NCBI GenBank assembly: GCA_024653485.1
Contig: JANLFY010000014.1
Location: 1 to 63,916 of the forward strand
Direction of reading: 5' to 3'
Source of the DNA: Bacillota bacterium
GTDB lineage: Bacteria; Bacillota; SHA-98; UBA4971
DNA: 63,916 bases
In this document: piece after piece, positions 8,896 through 17,353 of the stretch
Numbering within the stretch: the first letter of the stretch is position 1
How the letters are laid out: each line of letters starts with the position of its first letter
Program-made: the position numbers and the translations under genes
The notes under the pieces: generated by a model
The model's database searches: none
What the model was told of the DNA's origin: nothing
What the model saw: only the letters and a program-made list of their open reading frames with translations

Positions 8896-10029
8896 ATGGG
8901 AATGAGAAGCGTGCCAACGCGTTGGAAGCCTCGCGAGAAGCATTCGCCTGACGTCATGATCTTCCTCATCACGCTCGCCCTTCTGAGCCTGGGAGTGGTG
9001 ATGGTCTTCAGCGCGAGCTCGGTCAGCGCGTATGAGATATTCCGCGACTCGTACTATTTCATCAAACGTCAGCTTGCCTGGGCTACAGTAGGCCTCGTGG
9101 CGATGTGCGTAGCGATGGAGATCGACTATCACGTATGGAAGGGGCTGGCCTGGCCGGCTCTCGTCCTCAGCCTCGTCCTCTTGGTTGCCGTGCTCATCCC
9201 CGGAGTGGGCGTGATGATCAGAGGATCTCGGAGGTGGCTTGGAGTTGGGTCGCTTACGTTCCAGCCTTCCGAGGTGGCGAAGATAGTCATGGTGTTCTTC
9301 ATGGCGAGTTTCCTTTCCGACCGCTCCGCGAGGATGCACAGGTTTGTGCAAGGACTGCTCACTCCTCTGGTGGTCTTGAGCGTCGTGTTCGGGCTCATCA
9401 TGTTGGAGCCTGACCTGGGGACGGGTGGCACCATAGTGGGCATCACCGTGCTCATGTTGTTCGCATCGGGAGCAAGCGTGTCGCACCTGGCGGCACTTGG
9501 CGCCATGGGGATCCCCGCGCTGGTGGCGGTGGCGATGGCCGCCCCGTACAGGGTCCGCAGGTTCCTGGCGTTTCTACATCCGTGGGACGATCCGCTGGGA
9601 TCCGGCTTCCACATCATCCAGTCCCTCCTTGCTCTCGGCTCCGGGGGGATATTCGGGGTAGGGCTGGGGCGGAGCCGCCAGAAGTTCCTGTATTTGCCCA
9701 TGCAGCACACGGACTTCATATTCGCCATTATCGGCGAGGAGTTGGGGTTCGTGGGCGCGACGGCCGTCGTGGTGCTGTACTTCCTTCTGGCTTGGCGGGG
9801 CCTGCGCGTGGCGATCGGGGCCCCGGACCCGTTCGGAAGCCTGCTCGCGGTGGGCATCACTACGATGATCGTGTTTCAGGCGGCCGTGAACATCGGCGTG
9901 GTATCCGGGACGCTGCCGATCACGGGAATCACCCTTCCGCTCATCAGTTTCGGCGGGTCTTCCCTGGTAACGACGTTGGCCGCGATCGGAGTGTTGCTCA
10001 ATATCTCCAAATACTCGTCGACCAGGTGA
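8896..10029 (+). CDS. ftsW: Septal peptidoglycan polymerase FtsW/SpoVE
   Basis: A SEDS-family glycosyltransferase that polymerises lipid II and pairs with the class B PBP encoded upstream. About ten membrane segments are visible. The conserved blocks VVMVFSASS, RRWLGVGSLTFQPSEVAKI, HTDFIFAIIGEELGF and GITLPLISFGGSSL are typical of FtsW, RodA and SpoVE. The open frame reaches far back into mraY, but that part has no family similarity. The ATG at 8896 gives 377 residues, the expected size. In sporulating Bacillota the dcw copy is often called spoVE; I cannot separate the two roles. Confidence 0.93.
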   Translation: MGMRSVPTRWKPREKHSPDVMIFLITLALLSLGVVMVFSASSVSAYEIFRDSYYFIKRQLAWATVGLVAMCVAMEIDYHVWKGLAWPALVLSLVLLVAVLIPGVGVMIRGSRRWLGVGSLTFQPSEVAKIVMVFFMASFLSDRSARMHRFVQGLLTPLVVLSVVFGLIMLEPDLGTGGTIVGITVLMLFASGASVSHLAALGAMGIPALVAVAMAAPYRVRRFLAFLHPWDDPLGSGFHIIQSLLALGSGGIFGVGLGRSRQKFLYLPMQHTDFIFAIIGEELGFVGATAVVVLYFLLAWRGLRVAIGAPDPFGSLLAVGITTMIVFQAAVNIGVVSGTLPITGITLPLISFGGSSLVTTLAAIGVLLNISKYSSTR

Positions 10030-10034
10030 GAGTC

Positions 10035-11186
10035 ATGAAAGCGCTTTTCGCCGGAGGCGGCACTGGGGGACACGTATACCCGGCCATAACGGTCGCCAGG
10101 GCGTTGCTGGAAAGGGATCCTGCGGCAAAGGTGATCTTCGTGGGCACCCGCAGGGGACTCGAGGCCGATATCGTGCCGAAGGAAGGGTTCGTTTTCCACA
10201 CCATAGAAGTGGCGGGCCTCCACCGGAGGCTTTCACCGGGCTTGGTCTTGACGGCGCTAGGGGCGTTCAAAGGCCTCGCCCAGTCAATACAGATATTGCT
10301 TCGGGAGAGACCAGACGTGGTGGTGGGGACCGGTGGGTACGTATCAGGCCCCGTGGTCCTTGCCGCATGGATGCTCGGGATTCCCACGCTGATTCACGAA
10401 CAGAACGCTCTGCCGGGTCTCACAACGAGGATGCTCTCGCGGATCGCGAGCGCTGTCGCGGTGACGTACCATGAGTCCGCTCGGTGCCTTGCGAGAAAGT
10501 CGGGGATCGTGGTGACGGGCAACCCCGTGAGGAAAGCCATCATCACCGCCGACAGGCAGGAAGGTGCTCGGGCGATGGGGCTCGACCCTGACCGCCCCAC
10601 GTTGCTTGTGTTCGGAGGGAGTCAGGGGGCAAGGGCCATAAACGAGGCCATGGTGGCGGCGGTGCCCGACCTCCTCGCGCGCAACCGCGACCTTCAGGTG
10701 ATCCACCAAACAGGCAGACGCGATCACGAGTGGGTGTTGGAGGAGCTCGAGAGGAGAGGAGTGGGGCGAGGAAAGACCTCGCGCCTCGTCGTGGAGCCGT
10801 ACCTCTACGAAATGCACATGGCCATGGCCTGCGCTGACTTGGTCGTGAGCCGCGCGGGCGCCATATCGATCGCTGAGATCACAGCGAGAGGTCTTCCCGC
10901 GGTGTTGGTTCCGTTCCCGGGGGCAGCCGAAGGCCATCAGGAGAAGAACGCGCGGGCTTTGGAGTCCGCAGGGGCTGCCGTGGTGATACTCCAGAGCGAG
11001 CTCACGGGGGACTTCCTTCGGGATACCGTGGAGGCTCTACTCCGCGACAGGGCGAAGTTGGAAGGGATGTCGCGCAAGTCTCGCGGCCTCGGACGGCCTC
11101 GCGCTGCCGATGACTTGGCGGACCTTGCAGGGACCTTGGCGTCGCGGCGGCATGGGCCGCGGACCCAAGCTCCACGGACGAGGTGA
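10035..11186 (+). CDS. murG: UDP-GlcNAc:lipid I N-acetylglucosaminyltransferase MurG
   Basis: MurG is a peripheral GT-B enzyme on the inner membrane face that converts lipid I to lipid II. The N-terminal GGGTGGHVYPA loop, GTGGYVSGPVVLAA, IHEQNALPGLTTRML and FGGSQGARAINEA blocks are present. The C-terminal donor-binding region SRAGAISIAEI and HQEKNARALE is also clear, with a less usual PFPGAAEGHQ in place of the common PYPHAADDHQ. The ATG at 10035 lies 5 bp after ftsW and gives 383 residues. A 342-bp stretch without a convincing gene follows. Confidence 0.96.
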   Translation: MKALFAGGGTGGHVYPAITVARALLERDPAAKVIFVGTRRGLEADIVPKEGFVFHTIEVAGLHRRLSPGLVLTALGAFKGLAQSIQILLRERPDVVVGTGGYVSGPVVLAAWMLGIPTLIHEQNALPGLTTRMLSRIASAVAVTYHESARCLARKSGIVVTGNPVRKAIITADRQEGARAMGLDPDRPTLLVFGGSQGARAINEAMVAAVPDLLARNRDLQVIHQTGRRDHEWVLEELERRGVGRGKTSRLVVEPYLYEMHMAMACADLVVSRAGAISIAEITARGLPAVLVPFPGAAEGHQEKNARALESAGAAVVILQSELTGDFLRDTVEALLRDRAKLEGMSRKSRGLGRPRAADDLADLAGTLASRRHGPRTQAPRTR

Positions 11187-11528
11187 GAGGCGGGTTGGGC
11201 AAAGGGGCGGCCGCAAGAGGCGGCCCGGAAGCGGCGCGGCTCATGCGGCTGGATGGATGGTGTCAGCGGTGAGGAGAAATGACTTGGACAAGCAGGGCGT
11301 GCCGCGGACTGCCCCTAGGCATGTGCTCGCGTTTGGCGTGAGGGTGAACTCCAGGCGCAGATGCGAAGGGCGACAGTGTCAGGCTCACGGGATGTGGAAT
11401 ACGATTATACGTAAAGTGCCTGAAACCGCAGCGCAGAGTACCCCCGTGCCTGCGACGCTGGATGAGCCTCCGATCTCGTCTGGGCTTGTCCCGAGCCTCG
11501 TGGAGTTCGTGTGGGAAGGGGAAAGCAC
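11187..11528. other. Intergenic stretch between murG and murC
   Basis: This 342-bp stretch holds an open frame continuing from the murG end, but its translation is rich in Arg and Gly, lacks domains and looks like an accident of high GC. I see no convincing promoter, terminator or structured RNA. A near-consensus SD for murC occupies the last 15 bp. Confidence 0.5.
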
Positions 11529-12911
11529 ATGAAACTACAGGGTAGAGTCCATTTCGTGGGGATCGGGGGTCACGGGATGAGCTCGCTTGCCAGGGTTCTC
11601 CTGGAGACGGGTCGCGAGGTGAGCGGCAGCGACGCGGCTGACTCACCCCGAGCGCGCGCACTACGCTCGGCGGGTGCGGACGTTCACGTGGGCCACTGCG
11701 CGGCCCTCGTCGAGGGGGCTTCCTGTGCGGTTGTGAGTGCGGCCGTCCCAGCGGACAACGAAGAGATCCTCGCGGCCAAGCGCCTGGGAATACCGATCCT
11801 GACCCGCGCTGAGGCGTTGGCGGAGCTGCTGAACCCAAGGCTTGGCATAGCTGTTTCCGGGACTCATGGCAAGACCACGACGTCGTCTATGATCGCCACC
11901 ATCCTTATCGAGGCCGGCCTCGACCCTACCTGCATTCTCGGAGAAGAAGTGGACGCGGTCCCCGGAGGAGGGAGGTTTGGTAGGAGCAACATCGTCGTCG
12001 CGGAAGCGGACGAGGCTTACGGCTCGTTTCTCAAGCTGTGGCCGAAGATAGCGGTTGTGACCAACATCGACGACGATCACCTCGACCATTACGGCACCTC
12101 CGACGCCATCGATCGCGCCTTCCTCGAGTTCTTGTCGCATGTTCCCGAGGACGGTCTTGCCGTCCTCTCGGCCGATGACGGCCGCGTCATGGCCGTGGAG
12201 AAGCGCTTGAGGTGCAGAAAGACCTTATACGGGCTGCGCGCCGGGGAGCTGTCGTGCGCGGATCCGGTTCCGGTGGGGCGCGGCCACCGGTTCGGCGTGA
12301 TCCACCGCGGACGACGCCTTGGCCATCTGGAACTCGAGGTGCCGGGGCGACATAACATAGCTAATGCCCTCGCCTCCGTTGCCGTGGGCCTCGAACTCGG
12401 GGTGCCATTCGAGGCGATAATGCGGGGGCTCGCTAGATTCAAGGGTGCGAGGAGGCGCCAGGAGATCGTGGGAAAGGTGGGGGGCGTCACGGTAGTCGAC
12501 GACTACGCTCACCACCCCACGGAGATCAGGACGACATTGGAAGCGTTGAGGGAGAGCCACAGTGGGCGGCTCATCGCCGTGTTTCAGCCTCAGCGGTTCA
12601 CGAGGACGAAGTTTCTCTTCGACGAGTTCGCGAGGTGCTTCTCTTCGGCGGACATCGTGATAATCACGGAGATATACCATCGGGGGACGGGCGAGGAACC
12701 CATTCCCGGCGTGAGCGGTGAGAGACTGGCCGAGGCTGTCAGGGCGCGTGAAGGTCCTGCCGGTCGGCTTGTGGAGTTCGTGGGCACCTTGCCTGAGATA
12801 GTGTCATGGCTCCTCTCAGAGGTGCGGCCCGGCGACCTCGTTGTGACCATGGGTGCCGGGGACGTGGATTCCGTTGCAAGAGAACTTGTGAGAAGGATGA
12901 GGAACGCTTGA
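11529..12911 (+). CDS. murC: UDP-N-acetylmuramate:L-alanine ligase MurC
   Basis: MurC adds the first stem-peptide residue, L-alanine. The Rossmann-like start VHFVGIGGHGMSSLA, the ATP loop VSGTHGKTTT, the EADEAYGSFL block, NIDDDHLDHYG, the DDYAHHPTEI motif of the C-terminal domain and FQPQRFTRT are all present. The ATG at 11529 has an AAGGGGA SD and gives 460 residues. The stop overlaps the TTG start proposed for murB by 4 bp, which implies coupling of the two steps. Confidence 0.96.
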   Translation: MKLQGRVHFVGIGGHGMSSLARVLLETGREVSGSDAADSPRARALRSAGADVHVGHCAALVEGASCAVVSAAVPADNEEILAAKRLGIPILTRAEALAELLNPRLGIAVSGTHGKTTTSSMIATILIEAGLDPTCILGEEVDAVPGGGRFGRSNIVVAEADEAYGSFLKLWPKIAVVTNIDDDHLDHYGTSDAIDRAFLEFLSHVPEDGLAVLSADDGRVMAVEKRLRCRKTLYGLRAGELSCADPVPVGRGHRFGVIHRGRRLGHLELEVPGRHNIANALASVAVGLELGVPFEAIMRGLARFKGARRRQEIVGKVGGVTVVDDYAHHPTEIRTTLEALRESHSGRLIAVFQPQRFTRTKFLFDEFARCFSSADIVIITEIYHRGTGEEPIPGVSGERLAEAVRAREGPAGRLVEFVGTLPEIVSWLLSEVRPGDLVVTMGAGDVDSVARELVRRMRNA

Positions 12912-13819
12912 TAGGAACGAGCCTGGCATTGCGTCTCAGACAGATCGTCAGAGGTGACGTGCGCGCGAATGAACCCATGTGGCGACACACCTCGTTTCAC
13001 ATCGGAGGACCCGCGGACGTCCTCGTGGTGCCGGCGGACACGGAGGATCTAATCGTGCTCTTGCAGGCCATCGCCGAGGTTCAGGTACCGTTCTATGTGA
13101 TCGGAGCAGGAACGAACCTCCTTGTCGCGGATGAGGGGGTAAGGGGGGTCGTGATCAAGCTTGCGGGCGCGCTCGACGATGTTTCGCGAGACGATCGAAA
13201 TGTGGTGGCAAGCGGCGCCGGGGTCCATCTTCCCGTTCTCTGCCGAAAGCTGGCGGCCTGGGGCCTTGCAGGGCTCGAGTTCGCCAGCGGCATTCCCGGC
13301 ACAGTTGGGGGCGCCGTCGCGATGAACGCCGCCGCGTACGGGCGCAGCATGTGCCAGGTGGTGCGAACGGTCACCGCTCTGACCTACGAGGGAAAGCGCA
13401 TGAGAATCGAGCGCGACGACCTCGCTGCCGGAGTAAAGACCACGAAGCTGCTCCAGGAACCGCTCATCCTGGTAGAAGCGGATTTCCTTCTCAACGAGGA
13501 TGACCCCCGGGCGATCCTCAGACGCATGGAGGAGTACCTCGAGGAACGGTCTCGCAAACAACCTCTTTCCCTTCCGAGCGCGGGATGCGTTTTCAAGAAC
13601 CCATCGGGGGGCGGCGCCGGGCGACTCATCGACGCAGCTGGACTCAAGGGCACGCGCGTAGGAGGTGCCGAGGTCTCCACCCTCCACGCTAACTTCATAG
13701 TGAACACAGGCAGCGCCACCGCACGGGACGTGCTGTCCCTGATGGAGATGGTCCGGCAGGCCGTGTACGACAAGTTCGCGGTGGTGCTCGAGCCGGAGAT
13801 AAGGGTCCTCGGGGGCTGA
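12908..13819 (+). CDS. murB: UDP-N-acetylenolpyruvoylglucosamine reductase MurB
   Basis: MurB is the FAD enzyme that reduces UDP-GlcNAc-enolpyruvate to UDP-MurNAc. RHTSFHIGGPADVLVVP and VIGAGTNLLV form the FAD-binding part. GLEFASGIPGTVGGAVAMNA and SAGCVFKNP contain catalytic-site blocks. The protein lacks the extra loop of E. coli-type MurB, so it is type II as in other Bacillota. A TTG at 12908 overlapping the murC stop, with an AAGGATGAGG SD, gives 303 residues and is preferred to upstream starts that lie within murC. Confidence 0.94.
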   Translation: MIGTSLALRLRQIVRGDVRANEPMWRHTSFHIGGPADVLVVPADTEDLIVLLQAIAEVQVPFYVIGAGTNLLVADEGVRGVVIKLAGALDDVSRDDRNVVASGAGVHLPVLCRKLAAWGLAGLEFASGIPGTVGGAVAMNAAAYGRSMCQVVRTVTALTYEGKRMRIERDDLAAGVKTTKLLQEPLILVEADFLLNEDDPRAILRRMEEYLEERSRKQPLSLPSAGCVFKNPSGGGAGRLIDAAGLKGTRVGGAEVSTLHANFIVNTGSATARDVLSLMEMVRQAVYDKFAVVLEPEIRVLGG

Positions 13820-13841
13820 CTGGCCGGAGGTGACGTCTTCA

Positions 13842-15116
13842 GTGAAACTCGTAATCGCCGGCTCAAGAGCGCTTTCCGGCGCGGTGCAAGTTGCGGGGGC
13901 CAAGAATGCCGCTCTGAAGATCATGGCAGCTTCTCTCCTTGCGCGGGGCGTGTGCCGTCTTGCGAACGTCCCCCGTATCACGGACGTTGACACGATGATC
14001 GGGGTGCTTCGCGGGCTTGGTGCCCGTGTTGAAGCTCGCCAGGACGGAAGCGGCATCATCATTGACCCTTCGGGAGTGGACCGCTGTGAACCCCCGGAGG
14101 AACTCGTGAAGGAGATGCGGGCTTCAATACAGGTGATGGGGCCGCTCTTGGCCCGTCTGGGGTACGTACGCGCGAGACAGCCAGGGGGTTGCAACATAGG
14201 CCCGCGCCCCATAGACCTGCATCTCAAGGGCTTTGCGGCGTTGGGAGCGAGGATCACAGAGGAGCGCGGGTACGTCTCGGTATTCGCTGAAAGGCTCAGA
14301 GGAGCGGAGATCTTGCTCGACATCCCGAGCGTGGGCGCGACCGAGAACATCATGATGGCTGCCTGCCTGGCTCAAGGGACCACGGTCATAAGAAACGCGG
14401 CGCGTGAGCCCGAGATAGTGGATCAACAGAACTTCCTGAACAGGCTCGGTGCCAAGATTCGGGGAGCGGGCACGGACACTATCAGGATCGAGGGTGTGGA
14501 CTCTCTCGGCGCGACGGACTATGCGGTCATACCAGACAGGATCGAGGCCGGCACGTTCATGGTGGCGTGTGCCATGACGGGAGGCGAGGCACGCATCGAG
14601 AACGTCATCCCCGAGCACCTCCATGCCATCGTCGCCAAGCTGCGCGAGACGGGGGCGGAGATAGCGGAAGGGGACTCGTACGTGTTGGTGAAGGGCCCGC
14701 GGCGCCTCCGGGCGGCGAGCGTCCGGACTCTGCCCTATCCGGGTTTCCCCACAGACATGCAGCCGCAGTTCGTGGCGGCCATGAGTATGGCGGACGGAAC
14801 GAGCATAGTAACGGAGACGATATTCCCGAACAGGTTCAGATACACCGAGGAGCTCAGACGCATGGGGGCGAACATCAGGGTCGAGGGCCGCGTGGCGATA
14901 GTGCAGGGCGTTCCCGCGCTGTCGGGAGCGCACGTCGAGGCCCCTGACCTCAGAGGGGGCGCTGCTCTCATATTAGCGGCGCTTGCCTCGGAGGGGACAA
15001 CCGAGATCACCGGTGTCCATCACCTGGACCGAGGGTACGAGGATCTCCCAGGGAAGCTGGCGAAGCTGGGCGCGGCCATCGAAAGGGTCCCTACTTCAGA
15101 GCTCCAGGCGGGATGA
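13842..15116 (+). CDS. murA: UDP-N-acetylglucosamine 1-carboxyvinyltransferase MurA
   Basis: MurA transfers enolpyruvate from PEP to UDP-GlcNAc, the first committed step of peptidoglycan synthesis. The GAKNAALK block with the conserved lysine lies near the N-terminus. The active-site loop PGGCNIGPRPIDLH contains the cysteine (C117 from this start) that fosfomycin alkylates, so the enzyme should be fosfomycin-sensitive at the residue level. The C-terminal part has FPTDMQPQ and the final DRGYEDLPGKL block. The GTG at 13842 is preferred because the GTG at 13830 coincides with the SD. Length is 424 residues. Confidence 0.95.
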   Translation: MKLVIAGSRALSGAVQVAGAKNAALKIMAASLLARGVCRLANVPRITDVDTMIGVLRGLGARVEARQDGSGIIIDPSGVDRCEPPEELVKEMRASIQVMGPLLARLGYVRARQPGGCNIGPRPIDLHLKGFAALGARITEERGYVSVFAERLRGAEILLDIPSVGATENIMMAACLAQGTTVIRNAAREPEIVDQQNFLNRLGAKIRGAGTDTIRIEGVDSLGATDYAVIPDRIEAGTFMVACAMTGGEARIENVIPEHLHAIVAKLRETGAEIAEGDSYVLVKGPRRLRAASVRTLPYPGFPTDMQPQFVAAMSMADGTSIVTETIFPNRFRYTEELRRMGANIRVEGRVAIVQGVPALSGAHVEAPDLRGGAALILAALASEGTTEITGVHHLDRGYEDLPGKLAKLGAAIERVPTSELQAG

Positions 15117-15129
15117 CAGGAGTAAAGCG

Positions 15130-15975
15130 ATGGCTTTGAAAATCGGGACTGCGCAACCAGCCGGGGAGTCAGCGCCCGGCGGGGAGAGAACGCGAAGCCG
15201 GGAAGGGCTCGAGCTAGGGCGCGAGCGCAGACGCGATAGCGGCCGCGGACGAGCTGATCCGGGCCGCGGGCTCGTTCCTTATGCGTTCGTCGTGCTCCTC
15301 GTGGCGAGCGCCGGGTATACCTTTCTGAGATCACCGTACTTCCGGGTGCAGCACATCGATGTCCGCGGGCTCACAAGCCTCTCGACTGAGGAGGTCGTGG
15401 TGGCGTGCGGCCTGGCGGAAGACGAGAACATCTTCGATGTCGACATCGGTGGCCTCGCCTCGCGGGTGAGGGCTATTCCGAGGGTGGACAAGGTGCTGGT
15501 CTCTCGGCGGCTTCCGTCCACCATTGTCATCCAGGTACAGGAGCGGCTTCCGGTAGCCGTGCTCCCGTACGCGGGGTATTTCGTGGAGGTGGATGGCGCG
15601 GGCACTGCCATTGGGCTGGAGGAGAGCTACCGGGCGAATGAGCTTCCGCTCTTGACCGGGCTTACGCTGCGATCGGTCAAGGTCGGCTACCGCGTGGACG
15701 CGCCCGAACTTCCGCTGGCGCTCGCGATTGCCGCGGCTTTACCGGAACGAGTCCTCCGGCGGGTATCTGAGATCAACTTCGACGAGTCGCGCGGATTCTC
15801 CCTGTACATGCAGTCGCATACGCAGGCTCTGCTGGGCAGTGGAACGGAGGCGGAACTCAAGTCCCGAGTAGCGGTGCTTGACGCACTGCTCGCGAGGATC
15901 GAGGAGGAAGGGAAGCACGCGACGTACGTCGACGTCAGGTTCGAAAAGCGGCCGGTCGTGAGGACCGGGAGATAG
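15130..15975 (+). CDS. divIB: Cell division protein FtsQ/DivIB
   Basis: A bitopic divisome scaffold. After about 55 charged cytoplasmic residues comes one membrane helix (LVPYAFVVLLVASAGYTFL). It is followed by a POTRA-type domain (FRVQHIDVRG to ERLPVAVLP) and a beta domain (YFVEVDGAGTAIGL, then LPLLTGL). These blocks are typical of FtsQ/DivIB. The ATG at 15130 has an AGGAG SD and gives 281 residues. It follows murA, as in many Firmicutes, and closes the peptidoglycan part of the cluster. A sigma-A promoter begins at its stop codon. Confidence 0.88.
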   Translation: MALKIGTAQPAGESAPGGERTRSREGLELGRERRRDSGRGRADPGRGLVPYAFVVLLVASAGYTFLRSPYFRVQHIDVRGLTSLSTEEVVVACGLAEDENIFDVDIGGLASRVRAIPRVDKVLVSRRLPSTIVIQVQERLPVAVLPYAGYFVEVDGAGTAIGLEESYRANELPLLTGLTLRSVKVGYRVDAPELPLALAIAAALPERVLRRVSEINFDESRGFSLYMQSHTQALLGSGTEAELKSRVAVLDALLARIEEEGKHATYVDVRFEKRPVVRTGR

Positions 15976-16002
15976 TGACAAGCGTTCCGGGAGGTGTATA
16001 AT
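15975..16002 (+). promoter_or_regulatory. Sigma-A promoter for the DUF881-sbp-ftsA segment
   Basis: GTGACA at 15975-15980 and a perfect TATAAT at 15997-16002 are separated by 16 bp, with a TG directly before the -10. The -35 overlaps the divIB stop codon. It would give the DUF881, sbp, ftsA and ftsZ genes expression independent of the upstream dcw promoter. Seen directly; activity is inferred. Confidence 0.7.
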
Positions 16003-16054
16003 TGACGTAGAGTCGGTTCCAGGCGTGCATCGGTGCTTTCCAGGGGGAGAGAGC

Positions 16055-16777
16055 TTGAGGAGAGTGCGGGACTTCGAGGTATACGTTGCCGTGGTCTGTG
16101 TAGTCCTCGGTGTGTTGCTCGTAGCCCAGTTCCGGACGCAGGAATACATCGGCCGCGCGCAGATTCCATCCAGGAGGCTTGAGGACCTCAGTGACATGCT
16201 GCGGAGGTCCGATGCCGAGAGGAGCCTCTTGGAGAAGGAGGTCAACACGCTCCGTAAGCAACTCGCCGCTGTGGGAGAGGGCGAGCGCGCGAACGAAGCT
16301 CTGAGCGTCGAGCTTGCGAAGGCGCGCATGGCGGCCGGGCTGGTCCAGGTTGAGGGGCCCGGCGTCGTCGTAATGGTGGACGACAGCAAGCGGCAAGCCG
16401 CGCCCGGTGAGAGCCCCGAGCTTTTCCTTGTACACGACGAGGACCTCCTCAAGATCGTGAACGAGCTCTTCGCGGCGGGTGCGGAGGCCATTGCCATCAA
16501 TGGCCAGCGGGTAATCGCCACAACGGAGATAAGGTGCGCCGGTCCGGTGGTTTCGGTGAACAATACGAGAATAGGGCCTCCGTACGAGATCGTGGCCATC
16601 GGCGAGCCTGCCACTCTCGACGCGGCGCTGCACATGCGCGACGGCATCCTCGATACGCTCAGGGCATGGGGAATCGAGGCCAAGGTCACGAAGATGACGA
16701 GCGTGCGGGTGCCGGCGTACAAGGGCAGTCTATACTTCCAGTACGCGAAGCCCGTGACGGAAGGAGCGAAAGAGTGA
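16055..16777 (+). CDS. DUF881 family membrane protein
   Basis: This belongs to the DUF881 family that sits next to sbp and ftsA in many Bacillota (YlxW/YlxX of Bacillus). One N-terminal membrane helix (about 9-26), then a coiled coil (about 45-90), then a DUF881 domain with the GAEAIAINGQRV block and the final coil SLYFQYAKPV. The family's role is not established; position suggests a link to division or envelope assembly. A TTG at 16055 lies 6 bp after GGGGGAGA and gives 240 residues, starting just before the membrane helix. The stop overlaps the next gene by one base. Confidence 0.85.
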   Translation: MRRVRDFEVYVAVVCVVLGVLLVAQFRTQEYIGRAQIPSRRLEDLSDMLRRSDAERSLLEKEVNTLRKQLAAVGEGERANEALSVELAKARMAAGLVQVEGPGVVVMVDDSKRQAAPGESPELFLVHDEDLLKIVNELFAAGAEAIAINGQRVIATTEIRCAGPVVSVNNTRIGPPYEIVAIGEPATLDAALHMRDGILDTLRAWGIEAKVTKMTSVRVPAYKGSLYFQYAKPVTEGAKE

Positions 16778-17139
16778 TGCTGCCGGTCCTCGGCCTCGTT
16801 CTGGGGATCATCATCGCGCTGCTGACGCCCGTGAGATTCCCCGCAGTCTATTCGGACTATATGGCCGTGGGCATCCTTGCGGCGCTTGATAGCGTGTGCG
16901 GCGGGATACGCGCGGGCCTAGAGGACAGGTTCGACAAGGTCGTTTTCATCTCCGGTTTCGTGAGCAATATGGCACTGGCCGCATGCCTTACGCTGGTCGG
17001 AGACAAGCTAGGGGTCGACCTCTTCCTTGGAGCTACCGTGGCGTTCAGCATAAGGATATTCAACAACGTCGGGATGATCCGCCGCTATCTCCTTCAGCCG
17101 GGGCAGCGGTCTTCCGGGACGCGATCGCGGAACTCGTAG
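16777..17139 (+). CDS. sbp: Small basic protein Sbp (DUF1290)
   Basis: A 120-residue membrane protein with three hydrophobic segments, starting MLPVLGLVLGIIIALLTP and containing the family block IRIFNNVGMIRR. The DUF1290 family is encoded directly upstream of ftsA in Bacillus and many Clostridia; its biochemical role is unknown. The ATG overlaps the DUF881 stop (TGATG). The open frame extends upstream, but that part is a shadow of the DUF881 gene. Confidence 0.88.
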   Translation: MLPVLGLVLGIIIALLTPVRFPAVYSDYMAVGILAALDSVCGGIRAGLEDRFDKVVFISGFVSNMALAACLTLVGDKLGVDLFLGATVAFSIRIFNNVGMIRRYLLQPGQRSSGTRSRNS

Positions 17140-17353
17140 AGGCGAGTGACCGGAAAGAGGAGATACGACATGCTCGTTGAAGTGTACACAAGTTTACAGA
17201 CCCGCGCAGGCTGGCCGGCAAGCCGCCGGGCCTCCCCGCTTTGGAGAGAGGACGGAGCGGGGACGGGGAGAAGCCTAGTGTGAAGAGTTGAATCGAACAT
17301 GGACGGACCGCAAGGCCGACAAGAGGCCGGCGGGCCGCTTGGGGAGGTACGAC

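Noticed and set aside
11110-11532. 140-codon open frame bridging murG and murC
   Set aside because: Its product is Arg/Gly-rich without domains, it overlaps the murG end in another frame and lacks an SD. It fits the long random frames expected at this GC content.
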